Program-made: the position numbers and the translations under genes
Origin: Segatella cerevisiae
GTDB lineage: Bacteria > Bacteroidota > Bacteroidia > Bacteroidales > Bacteroidaceae
Assembly: GCF_024054555.1 (NCBI RefSeq)
Contig: NZ_JAMXLY010000014.1
Span: 1-64,000, forward strand
DNA length: 64,000 bases
Reading direction: 5' to 3'
Shown: piece after piece, positions 44,285 through 53,998 of the stretch
Numbering within the stretch: position 1 is the first letter of the stretch
Layout: every line of letters begins with the position of its first letter
The notes under the pieces: generated by a model
Seen by the model: the letters and a program-made list of their open reading frames with translations, nothing else
Told to the model about the DNA's origin: nothing
Databases searched by the model: none

Positions 44285-46537
44285 ATGATGAGTATCATTT
44301 ATTTGTGCATGATCATATTTCTATTATGCCTTGCTCTATTCGATCTTTCAGTCGGTGTAAGCAATGATGCGGTCAACTTTCTGCAGCCGTCTATCGGGGC
44401 CAGGGCAGTGAAGTTTAGGACGATGATGATCGTTGCCTCATGTGGCGTAATAGTAGGGGCTATGTTGTCATCGGGAATGATAGATATCGCCAGGAACGGG
44501 ATCATGATGCCGGCTCAATTCTCTTTTAAGGATGTGATGATCATCTTTCTTGCCGTCATGGTAACAGATGTCATAGCTTTGGATGCCTTCAACTCATTGG
44601 GATTGCCTACCTCTACGACAGTTTCCATCGTGTTTGACTTGCTCGGAGGGACTTTTGCTCTGTCGACCATTAAGGTAATCTCCGACAGTTCTCTGTCTTA
44701 TAATACCCTGCTCAATTCCGGCAAAGCATTGAATATCATCATCGCGCTGTTCGTCTCTGTGGTGATTGCCTTCGTTCTCGGTCTAATCGTCATGTGGGTG
44801 GCACGAATTTTATTTACTTTCAGTTATAAGAAACATCTCAAATATATCATCGCCGTTTTCGGCGGTCTCGCGTTTACCGTCCTCGCCTATTTCATCTTCT
44901 TCAAAGGTCTGAGAACAAGTCCCTATTGTTCTGAATCATCTGGTAATTTTATAGAAGCCCATACGCTGTGGTTGCTTCCCGTTACCTTCGTCGTATCTAC
45001 AATCGTCATAGAACTTCTCCATCTGCTGCACGTCAATATTTTCAAGTTGATCGTGCTCTTTGGGACTTTTGCGCTGGCACTGGCTTTCACGAGGAATGAT
45101 CTCGTCAACTTTATCGGCGTTCCCCTTGCAGGATTAAGTTCCTATCAGGACTTCATGAACAATGCCCACAACATAACTCCATCGGATTTTATGATGAACA
45201 CCCTGACGCCCAATGTCAAGACACCGCCACTCTATCTGCTCATCGCCGGCATCATCATGCTCATTGCTATGGGCAGGTCGCAGAGAGTACAGAAGGTCAT
45301 CCAGACTTCCGTCGATTTATCCAGGCAGGATGAAGGGGATGAGATGTTCGGCAGTTCCAAAACTGCCCGGGCCCTGGTCCGCTTCACGCAGAACACGGGG
45401 AATACTCTCAACCGGTTTGTTCCTACCCCACTGAAGAATTGGATCAGTTCCCGCTTTGACAAAGACAATATCATCCTATCAGATGACAAGGCTGCCTTTG
45501 ATCTCGTCAGGGCATCGGTCAATCTGGTCTTGAGCGCCGTATTGATCACGATCGGGACCAACTGCAAATTGCCGCTTTCGACCACCTATATTGCTTTTAT
45601 GGTTGCTATGGGCACTTCTCTCGCAGACCGGGCGTGGAGTCGTGATACGGCAGTTTTCCGTGTGACGGGTGTCCTGAGTGTCATCGGGGGCTGGTTCATT
45701 ACCGCAGGCGCCGCCTTCATCATAACGGGTCTGGTATGTCTGCTGATGTATTTCGGGGGCTTTCCTGTACAACTCCTTTTCGTGGTTCTTATCGTTTTCC
45801 AAATCATCCGTTCCAACCGCAAACCTGTCAGCAAGGAGAAAACGCAGAACCAGGATGAGGATTCTTTCAGACTGATGATGCGTGTCAGGGATCCGGAGCT
45901 GGTCTGGGATATCTTAAAGAAACATGTCAGCCGGACCCAAAGTCACGAGAACCGCTTTGCGCTGAAAGAGTATAATCAGATCATGAACGGACTGGCAAAT
46001 GAAGATATGAAAGGTCTTCAGCATGCGGATAAAGAGTTGAAGAGCGAACAGAACAATTTGAAGAAATACAGACGCCAGGAGATGCTTGGACTGAAGAGGA
46101 GCCCGCAGGATATTGCCATTGAGCGGAACACCTGGCTCCACTTGGGAGCCAACGCTAACCAGCAATTCCTCTATAGCCTGAGACGGATGCTCGATCCGAT
46201 CAAGGAGCATGTGGACAACAGTTTCAGTCCGCTACCGGCCAATTATGTCCAGGAATTTCTGCCGATGCTGCAGCATATCAATGACTTGATGAAAAATACG
46301 GAGGCCGAGATTTCTGAAGGGCATTATCATAATTACCGGGAGATACTGGCTGAAGCTGACGAATGTAAGGATGAACTTGCCATCCTCCGCAAGAAACACC
46401 TCAAACGGATACAGGAGGGTGATACCAGTCAGATGCAGATCAATCTGCTCTATCTCAACATCCTGCAGGAGAGTCAGGAATTCCTGAGTGTGATGCGACA
46501 CCAACTCAGGGCTGCCAAGAGATTCATGGAAAACTGA
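44285..46537 (+). CDS. PiT-family inorganic phosphate transporter with C-terminal PhoU-like domain
   Basis: A 750-residue inner-membrane low-affinity phosphate permease. The two PiT signature repeats are visible: GVSNDAVNFLQPSIGARAV in the first helix pair, and a second copy around residues 430-455 (TIGTNCKLPLSTTYIAFMVAMG). The GLPTSTTVS and LPLSTTYIA loops bind phosphate. After about residue 520 a cytosolic helical extension of some 230 residues resembles PhoU-type bundles, seen in many Bacteroidota homologues. A shorter start two codons in is possible. Length is greater than PitA because of the extension. Confidence 0.85.
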   Translation: MMSIIYLCMIIFLLCLALFDLSVGVSNDAVNFLQPSIGARAVKFRTMMIVASCGVIVGAMLSSGMIDIARNGIMMPAQFSFKDVMIIFLAVMVTDVIALDAFNSLGLPTSTTVSIVFDLLGGTFALSTIKVISDSSLSYNTLLNSGKALNIIIALFVSVVIAFVLGLIVMWVARILFTFSYKKHLKYIIAVFGGLAFTVLAYFIFFKGLRTSPYCSESSGNFIEAHTLWLLPVTFVVSTIVIELLHLLHVNIFKLIVLFGTFALALAFTRNDLVNFIGVPLAGLSSYQDFMNNAHNITPSDFMMNTLTPNVKTPPLYLLIAGIIMLIAMGRSQRVQKVIQTSVDLSRQDEGDEMFGSSKTARALVRFTQNTGNTLNRFVPTPLKNWISSRFDKDNIILSDDKAAFDLVRASVNLVLSAVLITIGTNCKLPLSTTYIAFMVAMGTSLADRAWSRDTAVFRVTGVLSVIGGWFITAGAAFIITGLVCLLMYFGGFPVQLLFVVLIVFQIIRSNRKPVSKEKTQNQDEDSFRLMMRVRDPELVWDILKKHVSRTQSHENRFALKEYNQIMNGLANEDMKGLQHADKELKSEQNNLKKYRRQEMLGLKRSPQDIAIERNTWLHLGANANQQFLYSLRRMLDPIKEHVDNSFSPLPANYVQEFLPMLQHINDLMKNTEAEISEGHYHNYREILAEADECKDELAILRKKHLKRIQEGDTSQMQINLLYLNILQESQEFLSVMRHQLRAAKRFMEN

Positions 46538-46678
46538 CCCGTTCTGTCCCATACCGGTCAAGACAAGAGGGAACATCCGACAAATGATTGAGACGAACTC
46601 TATCTGTCAATGTTTTATTAATTAACGAAAAAGAAAGATAAATTATCAGTAACCCTAGGGTATAAAGAAAAGATTTTA

Positions 46679-46686
46679 TAATTTTG
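46679..46686 (+). promoter_or_regulatory. -7 box for the HD-domain gene
   Basis: TAATTTTG matches TAnnTTTG. Transcription would start near 46693, 53 bp before the ATG at 46746. Confidence 0.6.
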
Positions 46687-46745
46687 CAATGAGTCTATAA
46701 GCCTTCAGAAGGCGTTACCAATTGAAAAATTTAACCCTATCACCA

Positions 46746-47252
46746 ATGAATTTACAACATGCTCAACTCATTGCGGCAATGATCGACTACGATCAAGGAG
46801 ATCCTGTTCGCATCCAACATTTCATGAAAGTCCACAACTTTGCTGCAGCTATCGGGACACTAGAGGGAATCGATGCAGAGACCCAGTTTGTCCTCGAGAC
46901 TGCCGCTATCGTCCATGACATCGGCATCCACATGGCAGAGAAGAAATACGGCAGCAGCAATGGCAAGTTCCAAGAGAAAGAAGGTCCTGCAGAAGCTCAA
47001 AAACTCCTGAACGAAATCGGAGGCTATACGCCTGAACAAATCAACCGGGTCATGTTCCTGATCGGACATCACCACACCTATAATCATATCACGGGCATCG
47101 ACTACCAGATCCTCGTGGAAGCGGATTTTCTAGTGAACATTCTGGAGGACCAACTCGGTATCTCTGCCGCTGAAAGCATAAAGGAAAAGATATTCAAGAC
47201 AAAAACTGGCATACGGTTTCTGGAAAAGCAATTCGAGGCAAAAAGGAAATAA
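46746..47252 (+). CDS. HD-domain phosphohydrolase-like protein
   Basis: A 168-residue HD-superfamily protein. Metal-binding residues are visible: His in FMKVHNFAA, the HD pair in AAIVHDIGIH, His residues in LIGHHHTYN and Asp in VEADFLVN. The substrate is unknown; small HD proteins often hydrolyse nucleotides. An in-frame TTG at 46722 could add eight residues, but the ATG at 46746 is more likely. It stands alone, convergent with asnB. Confidence 0.85.
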   Translation: MNLQHAQLIAAMIDYDQGDPVRIQHFMKVHNFAAAIGTLEGIDAETQFVLETAAIVHDIGIHMAEKKYGSSNGKFQEKEGPAEAQKLLNEIGGYTPEQINRVMFLIGHHHTYNHITGIDYQILVEADFLVNILEDQLGISAAESIKEKIFKTKTGIRFLEKQFEAKRK

Positions 47253-47280
47253 AAAAACGCCGCGACGTCTACCGACGGCG
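47251..47280 (-). terminator. Terminator for asnB
   Basis: On the minus strand a short G/C-rich hairpin (CGCCG / CGGCG arms) is followed by a run of seven T. It lies about 140 bp after the asnB stop and directly after the convergent HD-domain gene. No other gene lies in that gap. Confidence 0.5.
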
Positions 47281-47420
47281 CGAGCGCTACTTATTAGAAT
47301 ATTGAAAGATAGATTGATTATCTTCTTAGGTCCCGCAAAGCCTTCAACCATACGGGGATATATATGTTATTACAAAAGGTTATTGTCGAATATTTATCTA
47401 TAACTAGGAAACGATACACA

Positions 47421-49115
47421 TCATTTTTGCTGATCTTCATGAATATCGGCAATAGCTCGTCCACTGGGTTCATTGACCTTCTTGAAACGGGCATCCCAGG
47501 CTAAGGCTTCAGCTGTAGAGCAAGCGACACTCGGAACGGAAGGCACAGAACGTGCGGCACTGTCTGATGGGAAATGCTCTGCAAAAATACTTCTGTAATA
47601 GTATTCTTCTTTATTGCGTGGCGGATTGATGGGGAAACGCTCTGCAGCATGCTTCATCTGGTCATCGCTGACCGCAGAGGCCGTAACTTGCTTCAAAGTA
47701 TCTATCCAAGAATATCCTACACCGTCAGAAAACTGTTCCTTCTGTCTCCACGCAACTTCCTCGGGCAACATGTCCGCAAAAGCCTCACGGACGATTTTCT
47801 TTTCTATTGTCTTCCCCGGACACATCTTGGCTTTGGGGTTCGTTCGCATGGCGACATCCAAAAACTCTTTATCCAGGAAAGGTACTCTGCCTTCTACACC
47901 CCAAGCTGCCAAACTCTTGTTGGCTCTCAAACAGTCATACTGATAAAGTTTGGCGAGTTTGCGGACTGTTTCTTCATGAAAAGCCTGTGGACTCGGTGCC
48001 TTATGGAAATAGAGGTAGCCTCCGAAAATCTCGTCAGCTCCCTCACCGGAGAGAACCATCTTGATGCCCATCGACTTAATCACGCGTGCCAACAGATACA
48101 TCGGGGTAGAGGCACGGACGGTCGTCACATCATAACTTTCGATAAAGTAGATGACGTCCCTGATGGCATCCAACCCTTCCTGAATGGTATAGTTGATCTC
48201 ATGGTGCACAGTACCGATATAGTCGGCGACAAGTTTTGCCTTAGCCAGATCTGGTGCACCTTTCAGCCCAATGGCAAAAGAGTGCAGACGGGGCCACCAT
48301 GCTACGGAATTGCCGTTGTCCTCTACACGATGACCGACAAACTTCTCTGCTACTGCTGCTATGATCGAGGAGTCCAGTCCGCCGCTGAGCAATACCCCAT
48401 AAGGGACATCGCTCATCAACTGATGCTTGACGGCTCCCTCCAAAGAATCGTGAATGGCCTTTACACTGGAGTCATTGTCCTTTACGGCATCATAACTGAA
48501 CCAGTCTCTGACATAATAGCGCTTCATGCCCGGGTTCTTGCTCCAATAATAATGCCCAGGAAGAAAGGGTTCATAATGGTCACACTCCCCTTCCAAAGCT
48601 TTCAATTCACTGGCAGTATACACTTTCCCGTCTTTGTCATATCCGATGTAAAGTGGAATGACGCCAATAGGATCACGGGCGATCAGAAAACTGTCATCCT
48701 CGGCATCATATAAAGCAAAGGCAAAAATTCCACTGAGTTTCTCCAGCAGTTTTTCTATGCCTTTCTCCGTAATTCCCGACTTTTTCAGTTCACGGTAGAG
48801 AGCGAGGATAACCTCACAATCACTGCCGGTCTGAAACTGATATACGCCTGCGAACTCTTTGCGGATAGCCTGATGGTTGTAGATCTCTCCATTGACGGAA
48901 AGGATCTGCTTCTTATCAGGTGAGAACAAAGGTTGCTTTCCTGATTCAGGATCGACAATACTGAGTCGTTCATGAGTCAGAATAGCAGACTTCCCACAAT
49001 AAATGCCACTCCAGTCCGGTCCGCGATGACGAATCTTACGACTCATAGTCAGAGCTTTCTGACGGAGTTCTGGAGTTTGTTCCTTAATATTGAAGATGGA
49101 TACTATTCCACACAT
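47421..49115 (-). CDS. asnB: Glutamine-hydrolysing asparagine synthetase B
   Basis: Makes asparagine from aspartate, ATP and glutamine. The 564-residue protein begins MCGIVSIF, so Cys2 is the class II amidotransferase nucleophile after Met removal. The synthetase domain has the ATP pyrophosphatase loop LLSGGLDSS near residue 243. The C-terminal segment holds the EGRVPFLDKEF motif. Length matches AsnB. It follows amtB on the same strand, separated by a strong hairpin. Confidence 0.95.
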   Translation of the reverse strand: MCGIVSIFNIKEQTPELRQKALTMSRKIRHRGPDWSGIYCGKSAILTHERLSIVDPESGKQPLFSPDKKQILSVNGEIYNHQAIRKEFAGVYQFQTGSDCEVILALYRELKKSGITEKGIEKLLEKLSGIFAFALYDAEDDSFLIARDPIGVIPLYIGYDKDGKVYTASELKALEGECDHYEPFLPGHYYWSKNPGMKRYYVRDWFSYDAVKDNDSSVKAIHDSLEGAVKHQLMSDVPYGVLLSGGLDSSIIAAVAEKFVGHRVEDNGNSVAWWPRLHSFAIGLKGAPDLAKAKLVADYIGTVHHEINYTIQEGLDAIRDVIYFIESYDVTTVRASTPMYLLARVIKSMGIKMVLSGEGADEIFGGYLYFHKAPSPQAFHEETVRKLAKLYQYDCLRANKSLAAWGVEGRVPFLDKEFLDVAMRTNPKAKMCPGKTIEKKIVREAFADMLPEEVAWRQKEQFSDGVGYSWIDTLKQVTASAVSDDQMKHAAERFPINPPRNKEEYYYRSIFAEHFPSDSAARSVPSVPSVACSTAEALAWDARFKKVNEPSGRAIADIHEDQQK

Positions 49116-49266
49116 ATATTATAAATCTATTTATGTTATTAAAGTTTGCTGACTTTTTCAAATTAAAAAGGGTCTCCGGATCATTTCCGGATTCCAAGAG
49201 AAATGCTTGACGTCTTTCAATTTTCAATGGACCGATATATTTTCTTACGATCGGAATGAGTAACAA

Positions 49267-49308
49267 GGGCCTTCCATCGAGGACTCACCATCCTCGACGG
49301 AACGGCCT
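49267..49308 (-). terminator. Strong hairpin between amtB and asnB
   Basis: A stem of about 16 bp with one bulged base and one position that pairs as G-U only in the minus-strand RNA, closing a 7-base loop. It lies 54 bp after the amtB stop. No proper U-run follows (TTGTTACTC), so it may be a terminator, an RNA-stability element or an attenuator. The 246-bp gap holds no gene. Confidence 0.5.
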
Positions 49309-49361
49309 ATCAATTTGGCATCAAAAACATATAAGTTATTTTCCTCAAAGGCATCCGGAGA

Positions 49362-50687
49362 TCAATAATTATAAGCAGATTCTCCATGTTCATAAATATC
49401 GACACCCTCCTCTTCCTCACGTGGGGCAACTCTGATTCCGACAAGTTTATCCACGATCTTGAATAAGATAAATGTAATCACGGCACTATAAACGATTGAG
49501 AACAATGTGGCGGCCAACTGCACCCCTAACTGATGCCAGTTCCCATAGAGTGCACCGTCAACGCCTCCTGTCACTGCCTTGGTAGCAAAGACACCGGTAA
49601 GTATAGATCCTACAATACCTCCGATACCATGAACGCCGAAAGCATCCAGTGAATCATCGTATTTAAATTTCGTCTTGACCACTGCCACCATAAAGAAGCA
49701 GACGATGCCTGTGGCGAGGCCGATGGCACAAGCTCCCAGTAGTCCTACTGATCCTGAAGCCGGAGTAATGGCTACAAGTCCTGCGACCGCACCTGTACAT
49801 ACACCTACTGTCGTCGGCTTGCGATTGAATATCCAGTCAATGGTCATCCATGTCAGTGCTGCAACACAAGTGGCGACATGTGTCACCAGGAAAGCATTGG
49901 CATCCAACCCGTCAGCAGTCAAACCACTGCCAGCATTGAATCCGAACCAACCCAGCCAAAGACAGGCAGCGCCGATGAATACGAAGGGGACACTATGTCC
50001 CGGAATAGGTTTGCCGGGGCGATAATCCCTGCGTTTGCCTAATAACAAAGCCATCATAAGGGCAGAAATACCTGCATTGATATGAACGACTGTGCCACCT
50101 GCGAAATCGATGACACCCAGTTGCTGCATCCAGCCACCGCCCCAGACAAAATGTGCCATTGGGTAATAGGCGAAGATCGACCATAAGATCGTAAAGAGCA
50201 AAAATCCGGAAAACCTTATCCGCTCAGCAAAGGCGCCGATGATCAAGGCGGGCGTGATAACAGCGAACATACACTGGAACAGGACAAAACTTATCTCCGG
50301 GACATTAGCCGGAGTGACGACTGAAGAAGTCGTGACACCATGTAAGAACAATTTGTCAAATCCTCCTATGAAGAATCCTGGCAGAGTACCGCTCAAACTT
50401 TTGCCAAAGACAAAACTATAACCGAAAAATACCCATAAAAGACTGACGACTGCCGTACACATCAGGCATTGCATGAGGATACTCAGGACATTTTTCTGAC
50501 GAACTAATCCACCATAAAACAAAGCCAGTCCCGGAATGGTCATAAACATCACCAATACTGTCGCCATTGTCAGCCATGCCGTATTGCCACTATTAATCGC
50601 AGGTGTTGCACCTTGAGCAAAAATCGTCATTGGCATAGTAAACATCAATACAGTCAAAGCTTCTATTTTCTTTTTAAACTGTTTCAT
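49362..50687 (-). CDS. amtB: Ammonium transporter AmtB
   Basis: A 441-residue inner-membrane ammonium channel with about 11 membrane helices after a signal-like N-terminal segment ending near AQG (residues 1-26). Twin pore histidines lie in GGTVVHINAG and FGVHGIGG. The AFAERIRFSGF and FFGYSFVFG segments are family landmarks. It is 29 bp downstream of glnK, the usual AmtB/PII pair in which PII blocks the channel when ammonium is plentiful. It complements the nif genes by recovering leaked ammonium. Confidence 0.95.
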   Translation of the reverse strand: MKQFKKKIEALTVLMFTMPMTIFAQGATPAINSGNTAWLTMATVLVMFMTIPGLALFYGGLVRQKNVLSILMQCLMCTAVVSLLWVFFGYSFVFGKSLSGTLPGFFIGGFDKLFLHGVTTSSVVTPANVPEISFVLFQCMFAVITPALIIGAFAERIRFSGFLLFTILWSIFAYYPMAHFVWGGGWMQQLGVIDFAGGTVVHINAGISALMMALLLGKRRDYRPGKPIPGHSVPFVFIGAACLWLGWFGFNAGSGLTADGLDANAFLVTHVATCVAALTWMTIDWIFNRKPTTVGVCTGAVAGLVAITPASGSVGLLGACAIGLATGIVCFFMVAVVKTKFKYDDSLDAFGVHGIGGIVGSILTGVFATKAVTGGVDGALYGNWHQLGVQLAATLFSIVYSAVITFILFKIVDKLVGIRVAPREEEEGVDIYEHGESAYNY

Positions 50688-50716
50688 ATTGTTTATCCTT
50701 TTTAATCTATTACCAA

Positions 50717-51073
50717 CTACTTTTCTTGTTCTGCATTATAAAGGGCAATATTCCCCCGCTCATGGGTTCTGATCCTGATGGCGTCTTCCACAGGAATGAC
50801 AAAGATCCGACCATCGCCGATCTCACCAGTATAAGCAGCTTTCTCAATGGCATCAATCGTCTTTTCAACATTCTTATCACGAACCACTACATTCACCAAC
50901 GTGCGTTCAATACAACTTGTCTTGTAACAAACTCCCCGGAAAATACGAGCCTGTCTCATTTTCCCTTCACCGCGGACATCATAGTAGGAAAACCACTCAA
51001 TGTCTGCAGCAAGTAAAGCTTCTCTCACATCCTCAAATCTTGTCTTCCGGATGATTGCCTCAATCTTCTTCAT
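50717..51073 (-). CDS. glnK: PII signal transduction protein GlnK
   Basis: A 118-residue trimeric PII protein that senses 2-oxoglutarate and ATP/ADP and binds AmtB. The start MKKIEAII, the B-loop TGEIGDGRIFV (with the GKIGDGKIF-type pattern) and the C-loop RIRTHERG are clear. In the T-loop (RQARIFRGVCYKTSCIERT) the uridylylated Tyr51 of E. coli is Phe45, so classical GlnD modification cannot occur at that site. Two T-loop cysteines (Cys49, Cys53) are unusual. It is in an operon with amtB, so GlnK is preferred over GlnB or NifI. Confidence 0.93.
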   Translation of the reverse strand: MKKIEAIIRKTRFEDVREALLAADIEWFSYYDVRGEGKMRQARIFRGVCYKTSCIERTLVNVVVRDKNVEKTIDAIEKAAYTGEIGDGRIFVIPVEDAIRIRTHERGNIALYNAEQEK

Positions 51074-51166
51074 ATCGTACCTCTCTTTTCAAATTTTATT
51101 GCAATTACCTTATTTATTCATGGTCAAATAAACAGCCATTTCGAAACATAACGATTATTATTTCTG

Positions 51167-51174
51167 CAAAGTTA
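51167..51174 (-). promoter_or_regulatory. -7 box for glnK-amtB
   Basis: Minus strand TAACTTTG matches TAnnTTTG, about 94 bp before the glnK start at 51073. No sigma-54 -24/-12 element was found upstream of glnK. The 355-bp divergent gap to dapF holds this and the dapF promoter; a 67-codon frame in it is not credible. Confidence 0.6.
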
Positions 51175-51371
51175 TATCTTTTTGTCATAAAGTAGAGCAT
51201 AAAGTATTCTTTTTGATATTTTATTTTGTATACTATTTCATACTGTTACATAATACGGGATATTATACTACAGATTGTAACAAATATGCTAGAATATCTA
51301 CCAAATGGAAATATCGTAAAAATTTTAATCATTTTTGTGCTTATTATGTTTCATATTCGAACTAAACGTTA

Positions 51372-51379
51372 TATATTTG
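51372..51379 (+). promoter_or_regulatory. -7 box for dapF
   Basis: TATATTTG matches TAnnTTTG, 50 bp before the dapF ATG at 51429. No clear -33 box. Confidence 0.6.
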
Positions 51380-51428
51380 CAGTGAGATATAAACGATTTT
51401 TACCAAAAACAAGAAAAAAGATAACATA

Positions 51429-52274
51429 ATGTCACAAACCATTCATTTCACCAAGATGCAAGGTGCGGGCAATGATTACATCTATATTAATACCTTATTA
51501 TATAAGATTCCAGACCCCGTTGCAGAGGCAATCAAGTGGAGTTCTTACCACACAGGGATAGGCAGCGATGGCTTGATCCTGATCGGTAAACCTGAGGCAG
51601 AGACAGGCGCTGACTTTTCCATGAGGATCTTCAATGCAGACGGTTCTGAAGCGATGATGTGCGGAAACGGAAGCCGATGTGTCGGGAAATACCTTTTTGA
51701 AAAGGGGATGACGACAAAGACTTCCATCCGACTCTTGACAAAATCGGGTATCAAAATCCTGCAACTCCATCTCTCAAAGGAAAAACCGGAGAAGGTTGAA
51801 TATGTTACCGTAGATATGGGTGAGCCCCAAACAGAGGTACCTGAACAATTCACAGGTCATCACCCTGAGTTGGAAGGTGCGTTGAAGGGTGTGAAAGGTG
51901 TATTTGTCTCAATGGGCAATCCGCATTATGTGTTGTTCGTCGATGATCTTTCCAAACTAGATATTGTCAAATACGGCAGCCAACTTGAAAGGAATGAGGC
52001 ATTCCCACAAAGATGCAATATAGAATTTGCACAGAAAACGGGACTGAATCAATACCGTACACGGGTATGGGAAAGAGGCAGCGGCGTCACCCAAGCTTGC
52101 GGAACAGGGGCTTGTGCCACAGCCGTAGCAGCCATCTCTACTTCCGGCAATACTGAAAAGAAAAAGATTGTCATGGATGGAGGGACTTTGGAGATAGAAT
52201 GGGACAAGAAGAGCAACCATATCTATCTGACCGGACCTGCAGAATTTGTCTTTGAGGGAGATATCCCCTTATAA
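51429..52274 (+). CDS. dapF: Diaminopimelate epimerase
   Basis: Converts LL-diaminopimelate to the meso form for lysine and peptidoglycan. The 281-residue protein has both catalytic cysteine motifs, MCGNGSRC (near residue 77) and ACGTGACA (near residue 222), and the N-terminal [10 protein letters not shown]. It starts 58 bp before dapL; the pair makes meso-DAP from tetrahydrodipicolinate in two steps. Confidence 0.96.
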   Translation: MSQTIHFTKMQGAGNDYIYINTLLYKIPDPVAEAIKWSSYHTGIGSDGLILIGKPEAETGADFSMRIFNADGSEAMMCGNGSRCVGKYLFEKGMTTKTSIRLLTKSGIKILQLHLSKEKPEKVEYVTVDMGEPQTEVPEQFTGHHPELEGALKGVKGVFVSMGNPHYVLFVDDLSKLDIVKYGSQLERNEAFPQRCNIEFAQKTGLNQYRTRVWERGSGVTQACGTGACATAVAAISTSGNTEKKKIVMDGGTLEIEWDKKSNHIYLTGPAEFVFEGDIPL

Positions 52275-52331
52275 CTTCAAAGAAAAGAAATAGAAATATA
52301 CAGCAAACTATAACAACAAGAGGAATCGATT

Positions 52332-53582
52332 ATGGCATTAGTAAACGAAAACTTTTTAAAATTACCAGGAAATTATTTATTCGCGGACATAGCAAAGAAA
52401 GTCAACGCCTACAAGGTATCACACCCGAAACAGCGGGTCATCAGTTTGGGAATCGGAGACGTAACCCGTCCGCTCTGCCCAGCTGTGATTGAAGCCATGC
52501 ATAAAGCCGTTGAAGAAATGGCTCATAAAGAGACTTTTAGAGGTTACGGACCGGAAAGAGGTTATGACTTTCTCCGAGAGGCAGTAGCAAAGAATGACTT
52601 TGCGCTCCGTGGTATTCATATAGATCCAAGTGAGATATTCATTAACGACGGTGCGAAAAGCGATACTGGAAACTTTCAGGATATCCTGCAACGGGACAAT
52701 ACGATCGGGGTTACAGACCCTATCTATCCTGTCTACATTGATTCAAATGTCATGGCAGGCAGAGCCGGAGAACTGAGAAACGGCAGTTGGAGTGACATCA
52801 CTTACATGCCTTGTACACAAGAGAACAATTTTATCCCTCAGATTCCGGATCACCGCGTCGACATGGTGTATTTGTGTTATCCGAATAACCCTACAGGCAC
52901 GGTCCTGAAGAAAGAAGAACTGAAGATGTGGGTGGACTACGCCCTGAAGAATGACTCTCTGATTCTCTATGATGCAGCTTATGAAGCATTTATCAGGGAA
53001 GAGGATGTTCCCCACTCCATTTACGAAATACGTGGGGCAAAGAAATGTGCCGTAGAATTCCACAGTTATTCCAAGACCGCCGGTTTTACCGGTGTCCGCT
53101 GTGGCTATACAGTCGTTCCTAAAGAGGTCACAACGACTACAGAAGACGGCAAGCAACGCGTGGCTCTCAACCAGATATGGATGCGCCGCCAAAGTACGAA
53201 ATTCAACGGAACAAGTTATATCAGTCAGCGTGCTGCCGAAGCTATCTATACAAAGGAAGGGAAAAGGCAGACCCGTGAGACGATCGACTATTATCTGGAG
53301 AATGCACGCATCATGCGCGAAGCTCTGACCCAATTGGGATTTACTGTCTATGGTGGAGTTAATGCTCCTTACCTCTGGGTCAAGACACCAGACAACACCC
53401 CGGGATGGAAATTCTTTGACCAACTCCTTTTCGGTGCCTCTGTCGTATGTACACCGGGTGTAGGTTTTGGTCCTAGCGGGGAAGGATACATTCGTCTGAC
53501 GTCCTTCGGAGAACGCGAAGATGTAGAAGAAGCCATGCAGAGAATATCAGACTGCATGAAACTTGGGAAATGCAATAAATAA
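52332..53582 (+). CDS. dapL: LL-diaminopimelate aminotransferase
   Basis: A 416-residue PLP enzyme that converts tetrahydrodipicolinate directly to LL-DAP using glutamate, bypassing the acylated DapD/C/E route. The PLP lysine is in [11 protein letters not shown] (near residue 240); the N-terminal [14 protein letters not shown] and GIGDVTRPL are family landmarks. Adjacent dapF makes the assignment secure. Its glutamate need ties it to the GS-GOGAT genes nearby. Confidence 0.95.
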   Translation: MALVNENFLKLPGNYLFADIAKKVNAYKVSHPKQRVISLGIGDVTRPLCPAVIEAMHKAVEEMAHKETFRGYGPERGYDFLREAVAKNDFALRGIHIDPSEIFINDGAKSDTGNFQDILQRDNTIGVTDPIYPVYIDSNVMAGRAGELRNGSWSDITYMPCTQENNFIPQIPDHRVDMVYLCYPNNPTGTVLKKEELKMWVDYALKNDSLILYDAAYEAFIREEDVPHSIYEIRGAKKCAVEFHSYSKTAGFTGVRCGYTVVPKEVTTTTEDGKQRVALNQIWMRRQSTKFNGTSYISQRAAEAIYTKEGKRQTRETIDYYLENARIMREALTQLGFTVYGGVNAPYLWVKTPDNTPGWKFFDQLLFGASVVCTPGVGFGPSGEGYIRLTSFGEREDVEEAMQRISDCMKLGKCNK

Positions 53583-53998
53583 CAATGACTATAAAAAGGG
53601 ACTGGAGAGATTAACAATAGTTCGATGACCCTCAGTTGGAGACAGGCAATTTCGCCACAGGCGAACGTAAAAAGCCTAGTGATAGGCCTACTCCCAATCT
53701 GTTATCATTCAGAACAAGACGACTTTACAGAAACTGTTATCTGTCGGAGAACAGCAAAATGCATCTCCTTTCCCTGACTTTTCATTACGGGTCACGGCGA
53801 GAGCCAAGACTATACAAGAAAATGAGAAGGATAACATCATATCAGGTTTTACCTTTCAGTCTTAAAGTATTGATACAATCGGCATAAATCCGGCAAATAT
53901 ACAATACATTCATAAAGATTACAAAGACTCTATATAAGAGAGAACAATTAATAACAGGACACCCCATCCACCTGTAAAAAGGACGGAAGGACCACAAA
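53583..53998 (+). other. 416-bp glnN leader region
   Basis: No gene and no TAnnTTTG promoter was recognised. It contains two short hairpins in a row, TTCGCC-ACAG-GCGAA (about 53651-53665) and GCCTA-GTGA-TAGGC (53674-53687), in the order expected of a structured leader or a terminator for dapL. The second is not followed by a U-run. I could not match it to a known riboswitch. Confidence 0.5.

Noticed and set aside
51226-51429. 67-residue ORF upstream of dapF
   Set aside because: A+T-rich hydrophobic frame overlapping the dapF promoter; no family resemblance.
53636-53700. Riboswitch upstream of glnN (cobalamin- or glutamine-type)
   Set aside because: The GCCACAG segment suggested a cobalamin box, but the remaining conserved boxes are missing and the glnA motif is not matched.
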